A stretch of 64,000 bases of DNA from contig OX393581.1 in the NCBI GenBank assembly GCA_947652605.1, positions 49,251,924 through 49,315,923 of the forward strand. The letters run 5' to 3'. Below, in pieces: positions 26,894-41,082 of this stretch (its first letter is position 1; each line of letters begins with the position of its first letter). A model generated the notes under the pieces. It was not told the DNA's origin. It did no database searches and saw nothing but the letters and a program-made list of their open reading frames with translations. The stretch is from Elmis aenea (taxonomy: Eukaryota > Arthropoda > Insecta > Coleoptera > Elmidae). The position numbers and the translations under genes were made by a program.

Positions 26894-29800
26894 TAAAATA
26901 CCGTGCTTTAGTTAATACATATGTTCCTTGAGCGACTATTTCGAAACAATTTTAATTATTGATTTGTATATCACAGAAACAGTTTATCCATCGCCTCTTT
27001 ACATGAATACAATTGTTTTGCATATGTCTTTCAATGAGCTGGTTTTAATTTTTAATAATTTCCTAAAAATACCGTGCTTTAGTTAATACATATGTTCCTT
27101 GAGCGACTATTTCTAAACAATTTTAATTATTGATTTGTATATCACAGGAACAGTTTATCCATCGCCTCTTTACATGAATACAATTGTTTTGCATATGTCT
27201 TTCAATGAGCTGGTTTTAATTTTTAATAATTTCCTAAAAATACCGTGCTTTAGTTAATACATGTGTTCCTTGAGCGACTATTTCGAAACAATTTTAATTA
27301 TTGATTTGTATATCACAGAAACAGTTTATCCATCGCCACTTTACATGAATACAATTGTTTTGCATATGTCTTTTAATGAGCTGGTTTAAATTTTTAATAA
27401 TTTCCTAAAAATACCGTGCTTTAGTTAATACATATGTTCCTTGAGCGACTATTTCGAAACAATTTTAATTATTGATTTGTATATCACAGAAACAGTTTAT
27501 CCATCGCCTCTTTACATGAATACAATTGTTTTGCATATGTCTTTCAATGAGCTGGTTTTAATTTTTAATAATTTCCTAAAAATACCGTGCTTTAGTTAAT
27601 ACATATGTTCCTTGAGCGACTATTTCGAAACAATTTTAATTATTGATTTGTATATCACAGGAACAGTTTATCCATCGCCTCTTTACATGAATACAATTGT
27701 TTTGCATATGTCTTTCAATGAGCTGGTTTTAATTTTTAATAATTTCCTAAAAATACCGTGCTTTAGTTAATACATATGTTCCTTGAGCGACTATTTCGAA
27801 ACAATTTCAATTATTGATTTGTATATCACAGAAACAGTTTATCCATCGCCTCTTTACATGAATACAATTGTTTTGCATATGTCTTTCAATGAGCTGGTTT
27901 TAATTTTTAATAATTTCCTAAAAATGCCGTGCTTTAGTTAATACATGTGTTCCTTGAGCGACTATTTCGAAACAATTTTAATTATTGATTTGTATATCAC
28001 AGGAACAGTTTATCCATCGCCTCTTTACATGAATACAATTGTTTTGCATATGTCTTTCAATGAGCTGGTTTTAATTTTTAATAATTTCCTAAAAATACCG
28101 TGCTTTAGTTAATACATATGTTCCTTGAGCGACTATTTCGAAACAATTTTAATTATTGATTTGTATATCACAGAAACAGTTTATCCATCGCCACTTTACA
28201 TGAATACAATTGTTTTGCATATGTCTTTTAATGAGCTGGTTTAAATTTTTAATAATTTCCTAAAAATACCGTGCTTTAGTTAATACATATGTTCCTTGAG
28301 CGACTATTTCGAAACAATTTTAATTATTGATTTGTATATCACAGAAACAGTTTATCCATCGCCTCTTTACATGAATACAATTGTTTTGCATATGTCTTTC
28401 AATGAGCTGGTTTTAATTTTTAATAATTTCCTAAAAATACCGTGCTTTAGTTAATAGATATGTTCCTTGAGCGACTATTTCTAAACAATTTTAATTATTG
28501 ATTTGTATATCACAGGAACAGTTTATCCATCGCCTCTTTACATGAATACAATTGTTTTGCATATGTCTTTCAATGAGCTGGTTTTAATTTTTAATAATTT
28601 CCTAAAAATACCGTGCTTTAGTTAATACATATGTTCCTTGAGCGACTATTTCGAAACAATTTTAATTATTGATTTGTATATCACAGAAACAGTTTATCCA
28701 TCGCCACTTTACATGAATACAATTGTTTTGCATATGTCTTTTAATGAGCTGGTTTAAATTTTTAATAATTTCCTAAAAATACCGTGCTTTAGTTAATACA
28801 TATGTTCCTTGAGCGACTATTTCGAAACAATTTTAATTATTGATTTGTATATCACAGAAACAGTTTATCCATCGCCTCTTTACATGAATACAATTGTTTT
28901 GCATATGTCTTTCAATGAGCTGGTTTTAATTTTTAATAATTTCCTAAAAATACCGTGCTTTAGTTAATACATATGTTCCTTGAGCGACTATTTCTAAACA
29001 ATTTTAATTATTGATTTGTATATCACAGGAACAGTTTATCCATCGCCTCTTTACATGAATACAATTGTTTTGCATATGTCTTTCAATGAGCTGGTTTTAA
29101 TTTTTAATAATTTCCTAAAAATACCGTGCTTTAGTTAATACATATGTTCCTTGAGCGACTATTTCGAAACAATTTCAACTATTGATTTGTATATCACAGA
29201 AACAGTTTATCCATCGCCTCTTTACATGAATACAATTGTTTTGCATATGTCTTTCAATGAGCTGGTTTTAATTTTTAATAATTTCCTAAAAATACCGTGC
29301 TTTAGTTAATACATATGTTCCTTGAGCGACTATTTCTAAACAATTTTAATTATTGATTTGTATATCACAGAAACAGTTTATCCATCGCCACTTTACATGA
29401 ATACAATTGTTTTGCATATGTCTTTTAATGAGCTGGTTTAAATTTTTAATAATTTCCTAAAAATACCGTGCTTTAGTTAATACATATGTTCCTTGAGCGA
29501 CTATTTCGAAACAATTTTAATTATTGATTTGTATATCACAGAAACAGTTTATCCATCGCCTCTTTACATGAATACAATTGTTTTGCATATGTCTTTCAAT
29601 GAGCTGGTTTTAATTTTTAATAATTTCCTAAAAATACCGTGCTTTAGTTAATACATATGTTCCTTGAGCGACTATTTCTAAACAATTTTAATTATTGATT
29701 TGTATATCACAGGAACAATTTATCCATCGCTTCTTTACATGAATACAATTGTTTTGCATATGTCTTTCAATGAGCTGGTTTTAATTTTTAATAATTTCCT

Positions 29801-32800
29801 AAAAATACCGTGCTTTAGTTAATACATATGTTCCTTGAGCGACTATTTCTAAACAATTTTAATTATTGATTTGTATATCACAGGAACAGTTTATCCATCG
29901 CTTTTTTACATGAATACAATTGTTTTGCATATGTCTTTCAATGAGCTGGTTTTAATTTTTAATAATTTCCTAAATATACCGTGCTTTAGTTAATACATAT
30001 GTTCCTTGAGCGACTATTTCTAAACAATTTTAATTATTGATTTGTATATCACAGGAACAGTTTATCCATCGCCTCTTTACATGAATACAATTGTTTTGCA
30101 TATGTCTTTCAATGTGCTGGTTTTAATTTTTAATAATTTCCTAAAAATACCGTGCTTTAGTTAATACATATGTTCCTTGAGCGACTATTTCGAAACAATT
30201 TTAATTATTGATTTGTATATCACAGGAACAGTTTATCCATCGCCTCTTTACATGAATACAATTGTTTTGCATATGTCTTTCAATGAGCTGGTTTTAATTT
30301 TTAATAATTTCCTAAAAATACCGTGCTTTAGTTAATACATATGTTCCTTGAGCGACTATTTCGAAACAATTTTAATTATTGATTTGTATATCACAGGAAC
30401 AGTTTATCCATCGCCTCTTTACATGAATACAATTGTTTTGCATATGTCTTTCAATGAGCTGGTTTTAATTTTTAATAATTTCCTAAAAATACCGTGCTTT
30501 AGTTAATACATATGTTCCTTGAGCGACTATTTCTAAACAATTTTAATTATTGATTTGTATATCACAGGAACAGTTTATCCATCGCCTCTTTACATGAATA
30601 CAATTGTTTTGCATATGTTTTTCAATGAGCTGGTTTTAATTTTTAATAATTTCCTAAAAATACCGTGCTTTAGTTAATACATATGTTCCTTGAGCGACTA
30701 TTTCGAAAAAAATTTAATTATTGATTTGTATATCACAGGAACAGTTTATCCATCGCCTCTTTACATGAATACAATTGTTTTGCATATGTCTTTCAATGAG
30801 CTGGTTTTAATTTTTAATAATTTCCTAAAAATACCGTGCTTTAGTTAATACATATGTTCCTTGAGCGACTATTTCTAAACAATTTTAATTATTGATTTGT
30901 ATATCACAGGAACAGTTTATCCATCGCCTCTTTACATGAATACAATTGTTTTGCATATGTCTTTCAATGAGCTGGTTTTAATTTTTAATAATTTCCTAAA
31001 AATACCGTGCTTTAGTTAATACATATGTTCCTTGAGCGACTATTTCTGAACAATTTTAATTATTGATTTGTATATCACAGGAACAGTTTATCCATCACCT
31101 CTTTACATGAATACAATTGTTTTGCATATGTCTTTCAAAGAGATGGTTTTAATTTTTAATAATTTCCTAAAAATACCGTGCTTTAGTTAATACATAAGTT
31201 CCTTGAGCGACTATTTCGAAACAATTTCAATTATTGATTTGTATATCACAGGAACAGTTTATCCATCGCCTCTTTACATGAATACAATTGTTTTGCATAT
31301 GTCTTTCAATGAGCTGGTTTTAATTTTTAATAATTTCCTAAAAATACCGTGCTTTAGTTAATACATATGTTCCTTGAGCGACTATTTCGAAACAATTTTA
31401 ATTATTGATTTGTATATCACAGAAACAGTTTATCCATCGCCTCTTTACATGAATACAATTGTTTTGCATATGTCTTTCAATGAGCTGGTTTTAATTTTTA
31501 ATAATTTCCTAAAAATACCGTGCTTTAGTTAATACATATGTTCCTTGAGCGACTATTTCGAAACAATTTTAATTATTGATTTGTATATCACAGGAACAGT
31601 TTATCCATCGCCTCTTTACATGAATACAATTGTTTTGCATATGTCTTTCAATGAGCTGGTTTTAATTTTTAATAATTTCCTAAAAATACCGTGCTTTAGT
31701 TAATACATGTGTTCCTTGAGCGACTATTTCGAAACAATTTTAATTATTGATTTGTATATCACAGAAACAGTTTATCCATCGCCACTTTACATGAATACAA
31801 TTGTTTTGCATATGTCTTTTAATGAGCTGGTTTAAATTTTTAATAATTTCCTAAAAATACCGTGCTTTAGTTAATACATATGTTCCTTGAGCGACTATTT
31901 CGAAACAATTTTAATTATTGATTTGTATATCACAGAAACAGTTTATCCATCGCCTCTTTACATGAATACAATTGTTTTGCATATGTCTTTCAATGAGCTG
32001 GTTTTAATTTTTAATAATTTCCTAAAAATACCGTGCTTTAGTTAATACATATGTTCCTTGAGCGACTATTTCTAAACAATTTTAATTATTGATTTGTATA
32101 TCACAGGAACAGTTTATCCATCGCCTCTTTACATGAATACAATTGTTTTGCATATGTCTTTCAATGAGCTGGTTTTAATTTTTAATAATTTCCTAAAAAT
32201 ACCGTGCTTTAGTTAATACATATGTTCCTTGAGCGACTATTTCGAAACAATTTCAATTATTGATTTGTATATCACAGAAACAGTTTATCCATCGCCTCTT
32301 TACATGAATACAATTGTTTTGCATATGTCTTTCAATGAGCTGGTTTTAATTTTTAATAATTTCCTAAAAATGCCGTGCTTTAGTTAATACATGTGTTCCT
32401 TGAGCGACTATTTCGAAACAATTTTAATTATTGATTTGTATATCACAGGAACAGTTTATCCATCGCCTCTTTACATGAATACAATTGTTTTGCATATGTC
32501 TTTCAATGAGCTGGTTTTAATTTTTAATAATTTCCTAAAAATACCGTGCTTTAGTTAATACATATGTTCCTTGAGCGACTATTTCGAAACAATTTTAATT
32601 ATTGATTTGTATATCACAGAAACAGTTTATTCATCGCCACTTTACATGAATACAATTGTTTTGCATATGTCTTTTAATGAGCTGGTTTAAATTTTTAATA
32701 ATTTCCTAAAAATACCGTGCTTTAGTTAATACATATGTTCCTTGAGCGACTATTTCGAAACAATTTTAATTATTGATTTGTATATCACAGAAACAGTTTA

Positions 32801-34372
32801 TCCATCGCCTCTTTACATGAATACAATTGTTTTGCATATGTCTTTCAATGAGCTGGTTTTAATTTTTAATAATTTTTTAAAAATACCGTGCTTTAGTTAA
32901 TACATATGTTCCTTGAGCGACTATTTCTAAACAATTTTAATTATTGATTTGTATATCACAGGAACAGTTTATCCATCGCCTCTTTACATGAATACAATTG
33001 TTTTGCATATGTCTTTCAATGAGCTGGTTTTAATTTTTAATAATTTCCTAAAAATACCGTGCTTTAGTTAATACATATGTTCCTTGAGCGACTATTTCGA
33101 AACAATTTTAATTATTGATTTGTATATCACAGAAACAGTTTATCCATCGCCACTTTACATGAATACAATTGTTTTGCATATGTCTTTTAATGAGCTGGTT
33201 TAAATTTTTAATAATTTCCTAAAAATACCGTGCTTTAGTTAATACATATGTTCCTTGAGCGACTATTTCGAAACAATTTTAATTATTGATTTGTATATCA
33301 CAGAAACAGTTTATCCATCGCCTCTTTACATGAATACAATTGTTTTGCATATGTCTTTCAATGAGCTGGTTTTAATTTTTAATAATTTCCTAAAAATACC
33401 GTGCTTTAGTTAATACATATGTTCCTTGAGCGACTATTTCTAAACAATTTTAATTATTGATTTGTATATCACAGGAACAGTTTATCCATCGCCTCTTTAC
33501 ATGAATACAATTGTTTTGCATATGTCTTTCAATGAGCTGGTTTTAATTTTTAATAATTTCCTAAAAATACCGTGCTTTAGTTAATACATATGTTCCTTGA
33601 GCGACTATTTCTAAACAATTTTAATTATTGATTTGTATATTACAGGAACAGTTTATCCATCGCCTCTTCACATGAATACAATTGTTTTGCATATGTCTTT
33701 CAATGAGCTGGTTTTAATTTTTAATAATTTCCTAAAAATACCGTGCTTTAGTTAATACATATGTTCCTTGAGCGACTATTTCGAAACAATTTTAATTATT
33801 GATTTGTATATCACAGAAACAGTTTATCCATCGCCTCTTTACATGAATACAATTGTTTTGCATATGTCTTTCAATGAGCTGGTTTTAATTTTTAATAATT
33901 TCCTAAAAATACCGTGCTTTAGTTAATACATATGTTCCTTGAGCGACTATTTCGAAACAATTTTAATTATTGATTTGTATATCACAGGAACAGTTTATCC
34001 ATCGCCTCTTTACATGAATACAATTGTTTTGCATATGTCTTTCAATGAGCTGGTTTTAATTTTTAATAATTTCCTAAAAATACCGTGCTTTAGTTAATAC
34101 ATATGTTCCTTGAGCGACTATTTCTAAACAATTTTAATTATTGATTTGTATATCACAGGAACAGTTTATCCATCGCCTCTTTACATGAATACAATTGTTT
34201 TGCATATGTTTTTCAATGAGCTGGTTTTAATTTTTAATAATTTCCTAAAAATACCGTGCTTTAGTTAATACATATGTTCCTTGAGCGACTATTTCGAAAA
34301 AAATTTAATTATTGATTTGTATATCACAGGAACAGTTTATCCATCGCCTCTTTACATGAATACAATTGTTTT

Positions 34373-34382
34373 GCATATTATG
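34373..34382 (+). other. 3-bp insertion in the p2-7 CATATG motif
   Basis: GCATATTATG replaces GCATATG. The identical insertion is found at 54554-54563, exactly 20,181 bp away, and accounts for the 3 bases by which the 14,709-bp macro-repeat exceeds 86 x 171. It must predate the macro-duplication. Confidence 0.92.
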
Positions 34383-35474
34383 TCTTTCAATGAGCTGGTT
34401 TTAATTTTTAATAATTTCCTAAAAATACCGTGCTTTAGTTAATACATATGTTCCTTGAGCGACTATTTCTAAACAATTTTAATTATTGATTTGTATATCA
34501 CAGGAACAGTTTATCTATCGCCTCTTTACATGAATACAATTGTTTTGCATATGTCTTTCAATGAGCTGGTTTAAATTTTTAATAATTTCCTAAAAATACC
34601 GTGCTTTAGTTACTACATATGTTCCTTGAGCGACTATTTCTAAACAATTTTAATTATTGATTTGTATATCACAGGAACAGTTTATCCATCGCCTCTTTAC
34701 ATGAATACAATTGTTTTGCATATGTCTTTCAATGAGCTGGTTTTAATTTTTAATAATTTCCTAAAAATACCGTGCTTTAGTTAATACATATGTTCCTTGA
34801 GCGACTATTTCTGAACAATTTTAATTATTGATTTGTATATCACAGGAACAGTTTATCCATCACCTCTTTACATGAATACAATTGTTTTGCATATGTCTTT
34901 CAAAGAGATGGTTTTAATTTTTAATAATTTCCTAAAAATACCGTGCTTTAGTTAATACATATGTTCCTTGAGCGACTATTTCGAAACAATTTCAATTATT
35001 GATTTGTATATCACAGGAACAGTTTATCCATCGCCTCTTTACATGAATACAATTGTTTTGCATATGTCTTTCAATGAGCTGGTTTTAATTTTTAATAATT
35101 TCCTAAAAATACCGTGCTTTAGTTAATACATATGTTCCTTGAGCGACTATTTCGAAACAATTTTAATTATTGATTTGTATATCACAGAAACAGTTTATCC
35201 ATCGCCTCTTTACATGAATACAATTGTTTTGCATATGTCTTTCAATGAGCTGGTTTTAATTTTTAATAAATTCCTAAAAATACCGTGCTTTAGTTAATAC
35301 ATATGTTCCTTGAGCGACTATTTCGAAACAATTTTAATTATTGATTTGTATATCACAGGAACAGTTTATCCATCGCCTCTTTACATGAATACAATTGTTT
35401 TGCATATGTCTTTCAATGAGCTGGTTTTAATTTTTAATAATTTCCTAAAAATACCGTGCTTTAGTTAATACATG

Positions 35475-38400
35475 TGTTCCTTGAGCGACTATTTCGAAAC
35501 AATTTTAATTATTGATTTGTATATCACAGAAACAGTTTATCCATCGCCACTTTACATGAATACAATTGTTTTGCATATGTCTTTTAATGAGCTGGTTTAA
35601 ATTTTTAATAATTTCCTAAAAATACCGTGCTTTAGTTAATACATATGTTCCTTGAGCGACTATTTCGAAACAATTTTAATTATTGATTTGTATATCACAG
35701 AAACAGTTTATCCATCGCCTCTTTACATGAATACAATTGTTTTGCATATGTCTTTCAATGAGCTGGTTTTAATTTTTAATAATTTCCTAAAAATACCGTG
35801 CTTTAGTTAATACATATGTTCCTTGAGCGACTATTTCTAAACAATTTTAATTATTGATTTGTATATCACAGGAACAGTTTATCCATCGCCTCTTTACATG
35901 AATACAATTGTTTTGCATATGTCTTTCAATGAGCTGGTTTTAATTTTTAATAATTTCCTAAAAATACCGTGCTTTAGTTAATACATATGTTCCTTGAGCG
36001 ACTATTTCGAAACAATTTCAATTATTGATTTGTATATCACAGAAACAGTTTATCCATCGCCTCTTTACATGAATACAATTGTTTTGCATATGTCTTTCAA
36101 TGAGCTGGTTTTAATTTTTAATAATTTCCTAAAAATGCCGTGCTTTAGTTAATACATGTGTTCCTTGAGCGACTATTTCGAAACAATTTTAATTATTGAT
36201 TTGTATATCACAGGAACAGTTTATCCATCGCCTCTTTACATGAATACAATTGTTTTGCATATGTCTTTCAATGAGCTGGTTTTAATTTTTAATAATTTCC
36301 TAAAAATACCGTGCTTTAGTTAATACATATGTTCCTTGAGCGACTATTTCGAAACAATTTTAATTATTGATTTGTATATCACAGAAACAGTTTATCCATC
36401 GCCACTTTACATGAATACAATTGTTTTGCATATGTCTTTTAATGAGCTGGTTTAAATTTTTAATAATTTCCTAAAAATACCGTGCTTTAGTTAATACATA
36501 TGTTCCTTGAGCGACTATTTCGAAACAATTTTAATTATTGATTTGTATATCACAGAAACAGTTTATCCATCGCCTCTTTACATGAATACAATTGTTTTGC
36601 ATATGTCTTTCAATGAGCTGGTTTTAATTTTTAATAATTTCCTAAAAATACCGTGCTTTAGTTAATACATATGTTCCTTGAGCGACTATTTCTAAACAAT
36701 TTTAATTATTGATTTGTATATCACAGGAACAGTTTATCCATCGCCTCTTTACATGAATACAATTGTTTTGCATATGTCTTTCAATGAGCTGGTTTTAATT
36801 TTTAATAATTTCCTAAAAATACCGTGCTTTAGTTAATACATATGTTCCTTGAGCGACTATTTCGAAACAATTTTAATTATTGATTTGTATATCACAGAAA
36901 CAGTTTATCCATCGCCACTTTACATGAATACAATTGTTTTGCATATGTCTTTTAATGAGCTGGTTTAAATTTTTAATAATTTCCTAAAAATACCGTGCTT
37001 TAGTTAATACATATGTTCCTTGAGCGACTATTTCGAAACAATTTTAATTATTGATTTGTATATCACAGAAACAGTTTATCCATCGCCTCTTTACATGAAT
37101 ACAATTGTTTTGCATATGTCTTTCAATGAGCTGGTTTTAATTTTTAATAATTTCCTAAAAATACCGCGCTTTAGTTAATACATATGTTCCTTGAGCGACT
37201 ATTTCAAAACAATTTTAATTATTGATTTGTATATCACAGAAACAGTTTATCCATCGCCACTTTACATGAATACAATTGTTTTGCATATGTCTTTTAATGA
37301 GCTGGTTTAAATTTTTAATACTTTCCTAAAAATACCGTGCTTTAGTTAATACATATGTTCCTTGAGCGACTATTTCGAAACAATTTTAATTATTGATTTG
37401 TATATCACAGAAACAGTTTATCCATCGCCTCTTTACATGAATACAATTGTTTTGCATATGTCTTTCAATGAGCTGGTTTTAATTTTTAATAATTTCCTAA
37501 AAATACCGTGCTTTAGTTAATACATATGTTCCTTGAGCGACTATTTCGAAACAATTTTAATTATTGATTTGTATATCACAGGAACAGTTTATCCATCGCC
37601 TCTTTACATGAATACAATTGTTTTGCATATGTCTTTCAATGAGCTGGTTTTAATTTTTAATAATTTCCTAAAAATACCGTGCTTTAGTTAATACATGTGT
37701 TCCTTGAACGACTATTTCGAAACAATTTTAATTATTGATTTGTATATCACAGGAACAGTTTATCCATCGCCACTTTACATGAATACAATTGTTTTGCATA
37801 TGTCTTTTAATGAGCTGGTTTAAATTTTTAATAATTTCCTAAAAATACCGTGCTTTAGTTAATACATATGTTCCTTGAGCGACTATTTCGAAACAATTTT
37901 AATTATTGATTTGTATATCACAGAAACAGTTTATCCATCGCCTCTTTACATGAATACAATTGTTTTGCATATGTCTTTCAATGAGCTGGTTTTAATTTTT
38001 AATAATTTCCTAAAAATACCGTGCTTTAGTTAATACATATGTTCCTTGAGCGACTATTTCTAAACAATTTTAATTATTGATTTGTATATCACAGGAACAG
38101 TTTATCCATCGCCTCTTTACATGAATACAATTGTTTTGCATATGTCTTTCAATGAGCTGGTTTTAATTTTTAATAATTTCCTAAAAATACCGTGCTTTAG
38201 TTAATACATATGTTCCTTGAGCGACTATTTCGAAACAATTTCAATTATTGATTTGTATATCACAGAAACAGTTTATCCATCGCCTCTTTACATGAATACA
38301 ATTGTTTTGCATATGTCTTTCAATGAGCTGGTTTTAATTTTTAATAATTTCCTAAAAATGCCGTGCTTTAGTTAATACATGTGTTCCTTGAGCGACTATT

Positions 38401-41082
38401 TCGAAACAATTTTAATTATTGATTTGTATATCACAGGAACAGTTTATCCATCGCCTCTTTACATGAATACAATTGTTTTGCATATGTCTTTTAATGAGCT
38501 GGTTTAAATTTTTAATAATTTCCTAAAAATACCGTGCTTTAGTTAATACATATGTTCCTTGAGCGACTATTTCGAAACAATTTTAATTATTGATTTGTAT
38601 ATCACAGAAACAGTTTATCCATCGCCTCTTTACATGAATACAATTGTTTTGCATATGTCTTTCAATGAGCTGGTTTTAATTTTTAATAATTTCCTAAAAA
38701 TACCGTGCTTTAGTTAATACATATGTTCCTTGAGCGACTATTTCTAAACAATTTTAATTATTGATTTGTATATCACAGGAACAGTTTATCCATCGCCTCT
38801 TTACATGAATACAATTGTTTTGCATATGTCTTTCAATGAGCTGGTTTTAATTTTTAATAATTTCCTAAAAATACCGTGCTTTAGTTAATACATATGTTCC
38901 TTGAGCGACTATTTCGAAACAATTTTAATTATTGATTTGTATATCACAGAAACAGTTTATCCATCTCCACTTTACGTGAATACAATTGTTTTGCATATGT
39001 CTTTTAATGAGCTGGTTTAAATTTTTAATAATTTCCTAAAAATACCGTGCTTTAGTTAATACATATGTTCCTTGAGCGACTATTTCGAAACAATTTTAAT
39101 TATTGATTTGTATATCACAGAAACAGTTTATCCATCGCCTCTTTACATGAATACAATTGTTTTGCATATGTCTTTCAATGAGCTGGTTTTAATTTTTAAT
39201 AATTTCCTAAAAATACCGTGCTTTAGTTAATACATATGTTCCTTGAGCGACTATTTCTAAACAATTTTAATTATTGATTTGTATATCACAGGAACAGTTT
39301 ATCCATCGCCTCTTTACATGAATACAATTGTTTTGCATATGTCTTTCAATGAGCTGGTTTTAATTTTTAATAATTTCCTAAAAATACCGTGCTTTAGTTA
39401 ATACATATGTTCCTTGAGCGACTATTTCTAAACAATTTTAATTATTGATTTGTATATCACAGGAACAGTTTATCCATCGCCTCTTTACATGAATACAATT
39501 GTTTTGCATATGTCTTTCAATGAGCTGGTTTTAATTTTTAATAATTTCCTAAAAATACCGTGCTTTAGTTAATACATATGTTCCTTGAGCGACTATTTCG
39601 AAACAATTTTAATTATTGATTTGTATATCACAGAAACAGTTTATCCATCGCCTCTTTACATGAATACAATTGTTTTGCATATGTCTTTCAATGAGCTGGT
39701 TTTAATTTTTAATAATTTCCTAAAAATACCGTGCTTTAGTTAATACATATGTTCCTTGAGCGACTATTTCTAAACAATTTTAATTATTGATTTGTATATC
39801 ACAGGAACAGTTTATCCATCGCCTCTTTACATGAATACAATTGTTTTGCATATGTCTTTCAATGAGCTGGTTTTAATTTTTAATAATTTCCTAAAAATAC
39901 CGTGCTTTAGTTAATACATGTGTTCCTTGAGCGACTATTTCGAAACAATTTTAATTATTGATTTGTATATCACAGAAACAGTTTATCCATCGCCACTTTA
40001 CATGAATACAATTGTTTTGCATATGTCTTTTAATGAGCTGGTTTAAATTTTTAATACTTTCCTAAAAATACCGTGCTTTAGTTAATACATATGTTCCTTG
40101 AGCGACTATTTCGAAACAATTTTAATTATTGATTTGTATATCACAGAAACAGTTTATCCATCGCCTCTTTACATGAATACAATTGTTTTGCATATGTCTT
40201 TCAATGAGCTGGTTTTAATTTTTAATAATTTCCTAAAAATACCGTGCTTTAGTTAATACATGTGTTCCTTGAGCGACTATTTCGAAACAATTTTAATTAT
40301 TGATTTGTATATCACAGAAACAGTTTATCCATCGCCACTTTACATGAATACAATTGTTTTGCATATGTCTTTCAATGAGCTGGTTTTAATTTTTAATAAT
40401 TTCCTAAAAATACCGTGCTTTAGTTAATACATGTGTTCCTTGAGCGACTATTTCGAAACAATTTTAATTATTGATTTGTATATCACAGAAACAGTTTATC
40501 CATCGCCACTTTACATGAATACAATTGTTTTGCATATGTCTTTCAATGAGCTGGTTTTAATTTTTAATAATTTCCTAAAAATACCGTGCTTTAGTTAATA
40601 CATATGTTCCTTGAGCGTCTATTTCGAAACAATTTTAATTATTGATTTGTATATCACAGAAACAGTTTATCCATCGCCTCTTTACATGAATACAATTGTT
40701 TTGCATATGTCTTTTAATGAGCTGGTTTAAATTTTTAATAATTTCCTAAAAATACCGTGCTTTAGTTAATACATATGTTCCTTGAGCGACTATTTCGAAA
40801 CAATTTTAATTATTGATTTGTATATCACAGAAACAGTTTATCCATCGCCTCTTTACATGAATACAATTGTTTTGCATATGTCTTTCAATGAGCTGGTTTT
40901 AATTTTTAATAATTTCCTAAAAATACCGCGCTTTAGTTAATACATATGTTCCTTGAGCGACTATTTCGAAACAATTTTAATTATTGATTTGTATATCACA
41001 GAAACAGTTTATCCATCGCCACTTTACATGAATACAATTGTTTTGCATATGTCTTTTAATGAGCTGGTTTAAATTTTTAATA
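35475..41082 (+). repeat. 32-monomer tandem duplication, copy U1
   Basis: Matches 40947-46554 at an offset of 5,472 bp, exactly 32 x 171. The two copies overlap by 136 bp (40947-41082), which is the stretch within which the exchange occurred. U1 spans the S1/S2 junction near 37.0-37.17 kb, so it was duplicated after the 86-monomer repeat existed. Differences noticed are 38966 (T here, G in U2) and 36357 (A here, G at 41829). Confidence 0.94.
36968..41082 (+). repeat. 86-monomer macro-repeat, first part of copy S2
   Basis: Matches 22259-26373 at 14,709 bp. It begins just after a mismatch at p27 (36967) and ends at 41082, before p39, where S1 has C and this copy A. Shared markers include 56C at 37167, 95A near 37206, GAACG at 37709, ACGTG near 38974 and GCGTC near 40618. 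The rest of S2 continues after the inserted U2 copy. Confidence 0.92.

Larger units (their letters stand above)
22259..37166 (+). repeat. 86-monomer macro-repeat, copy S1
   Basis: 14,908 bp that match 42440-57347 at a constant offset of 20,181 bp. Its first part (22259-26373) also matches 36968-41082 at an offset of 14,709 bp, which is the macro-repeat period (86 monomers plus a 3-bp insertion). Rare markers shared in order include GAACG at 23000, ACGTG near 24265, GCGTC at 25910, CCTTAAAA at 26891, TTAATAGAT at 28451, CAACTATTG near 29177, AATGTGC near 30113, CATAAG near 31193, TTCAC near 33668, CATATTATG at 34374 and ATCTATC near 34513. By eye only four positions differ from the distant copy: 23313, 23473, 33641 and 35270. 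Confidence 0.95.
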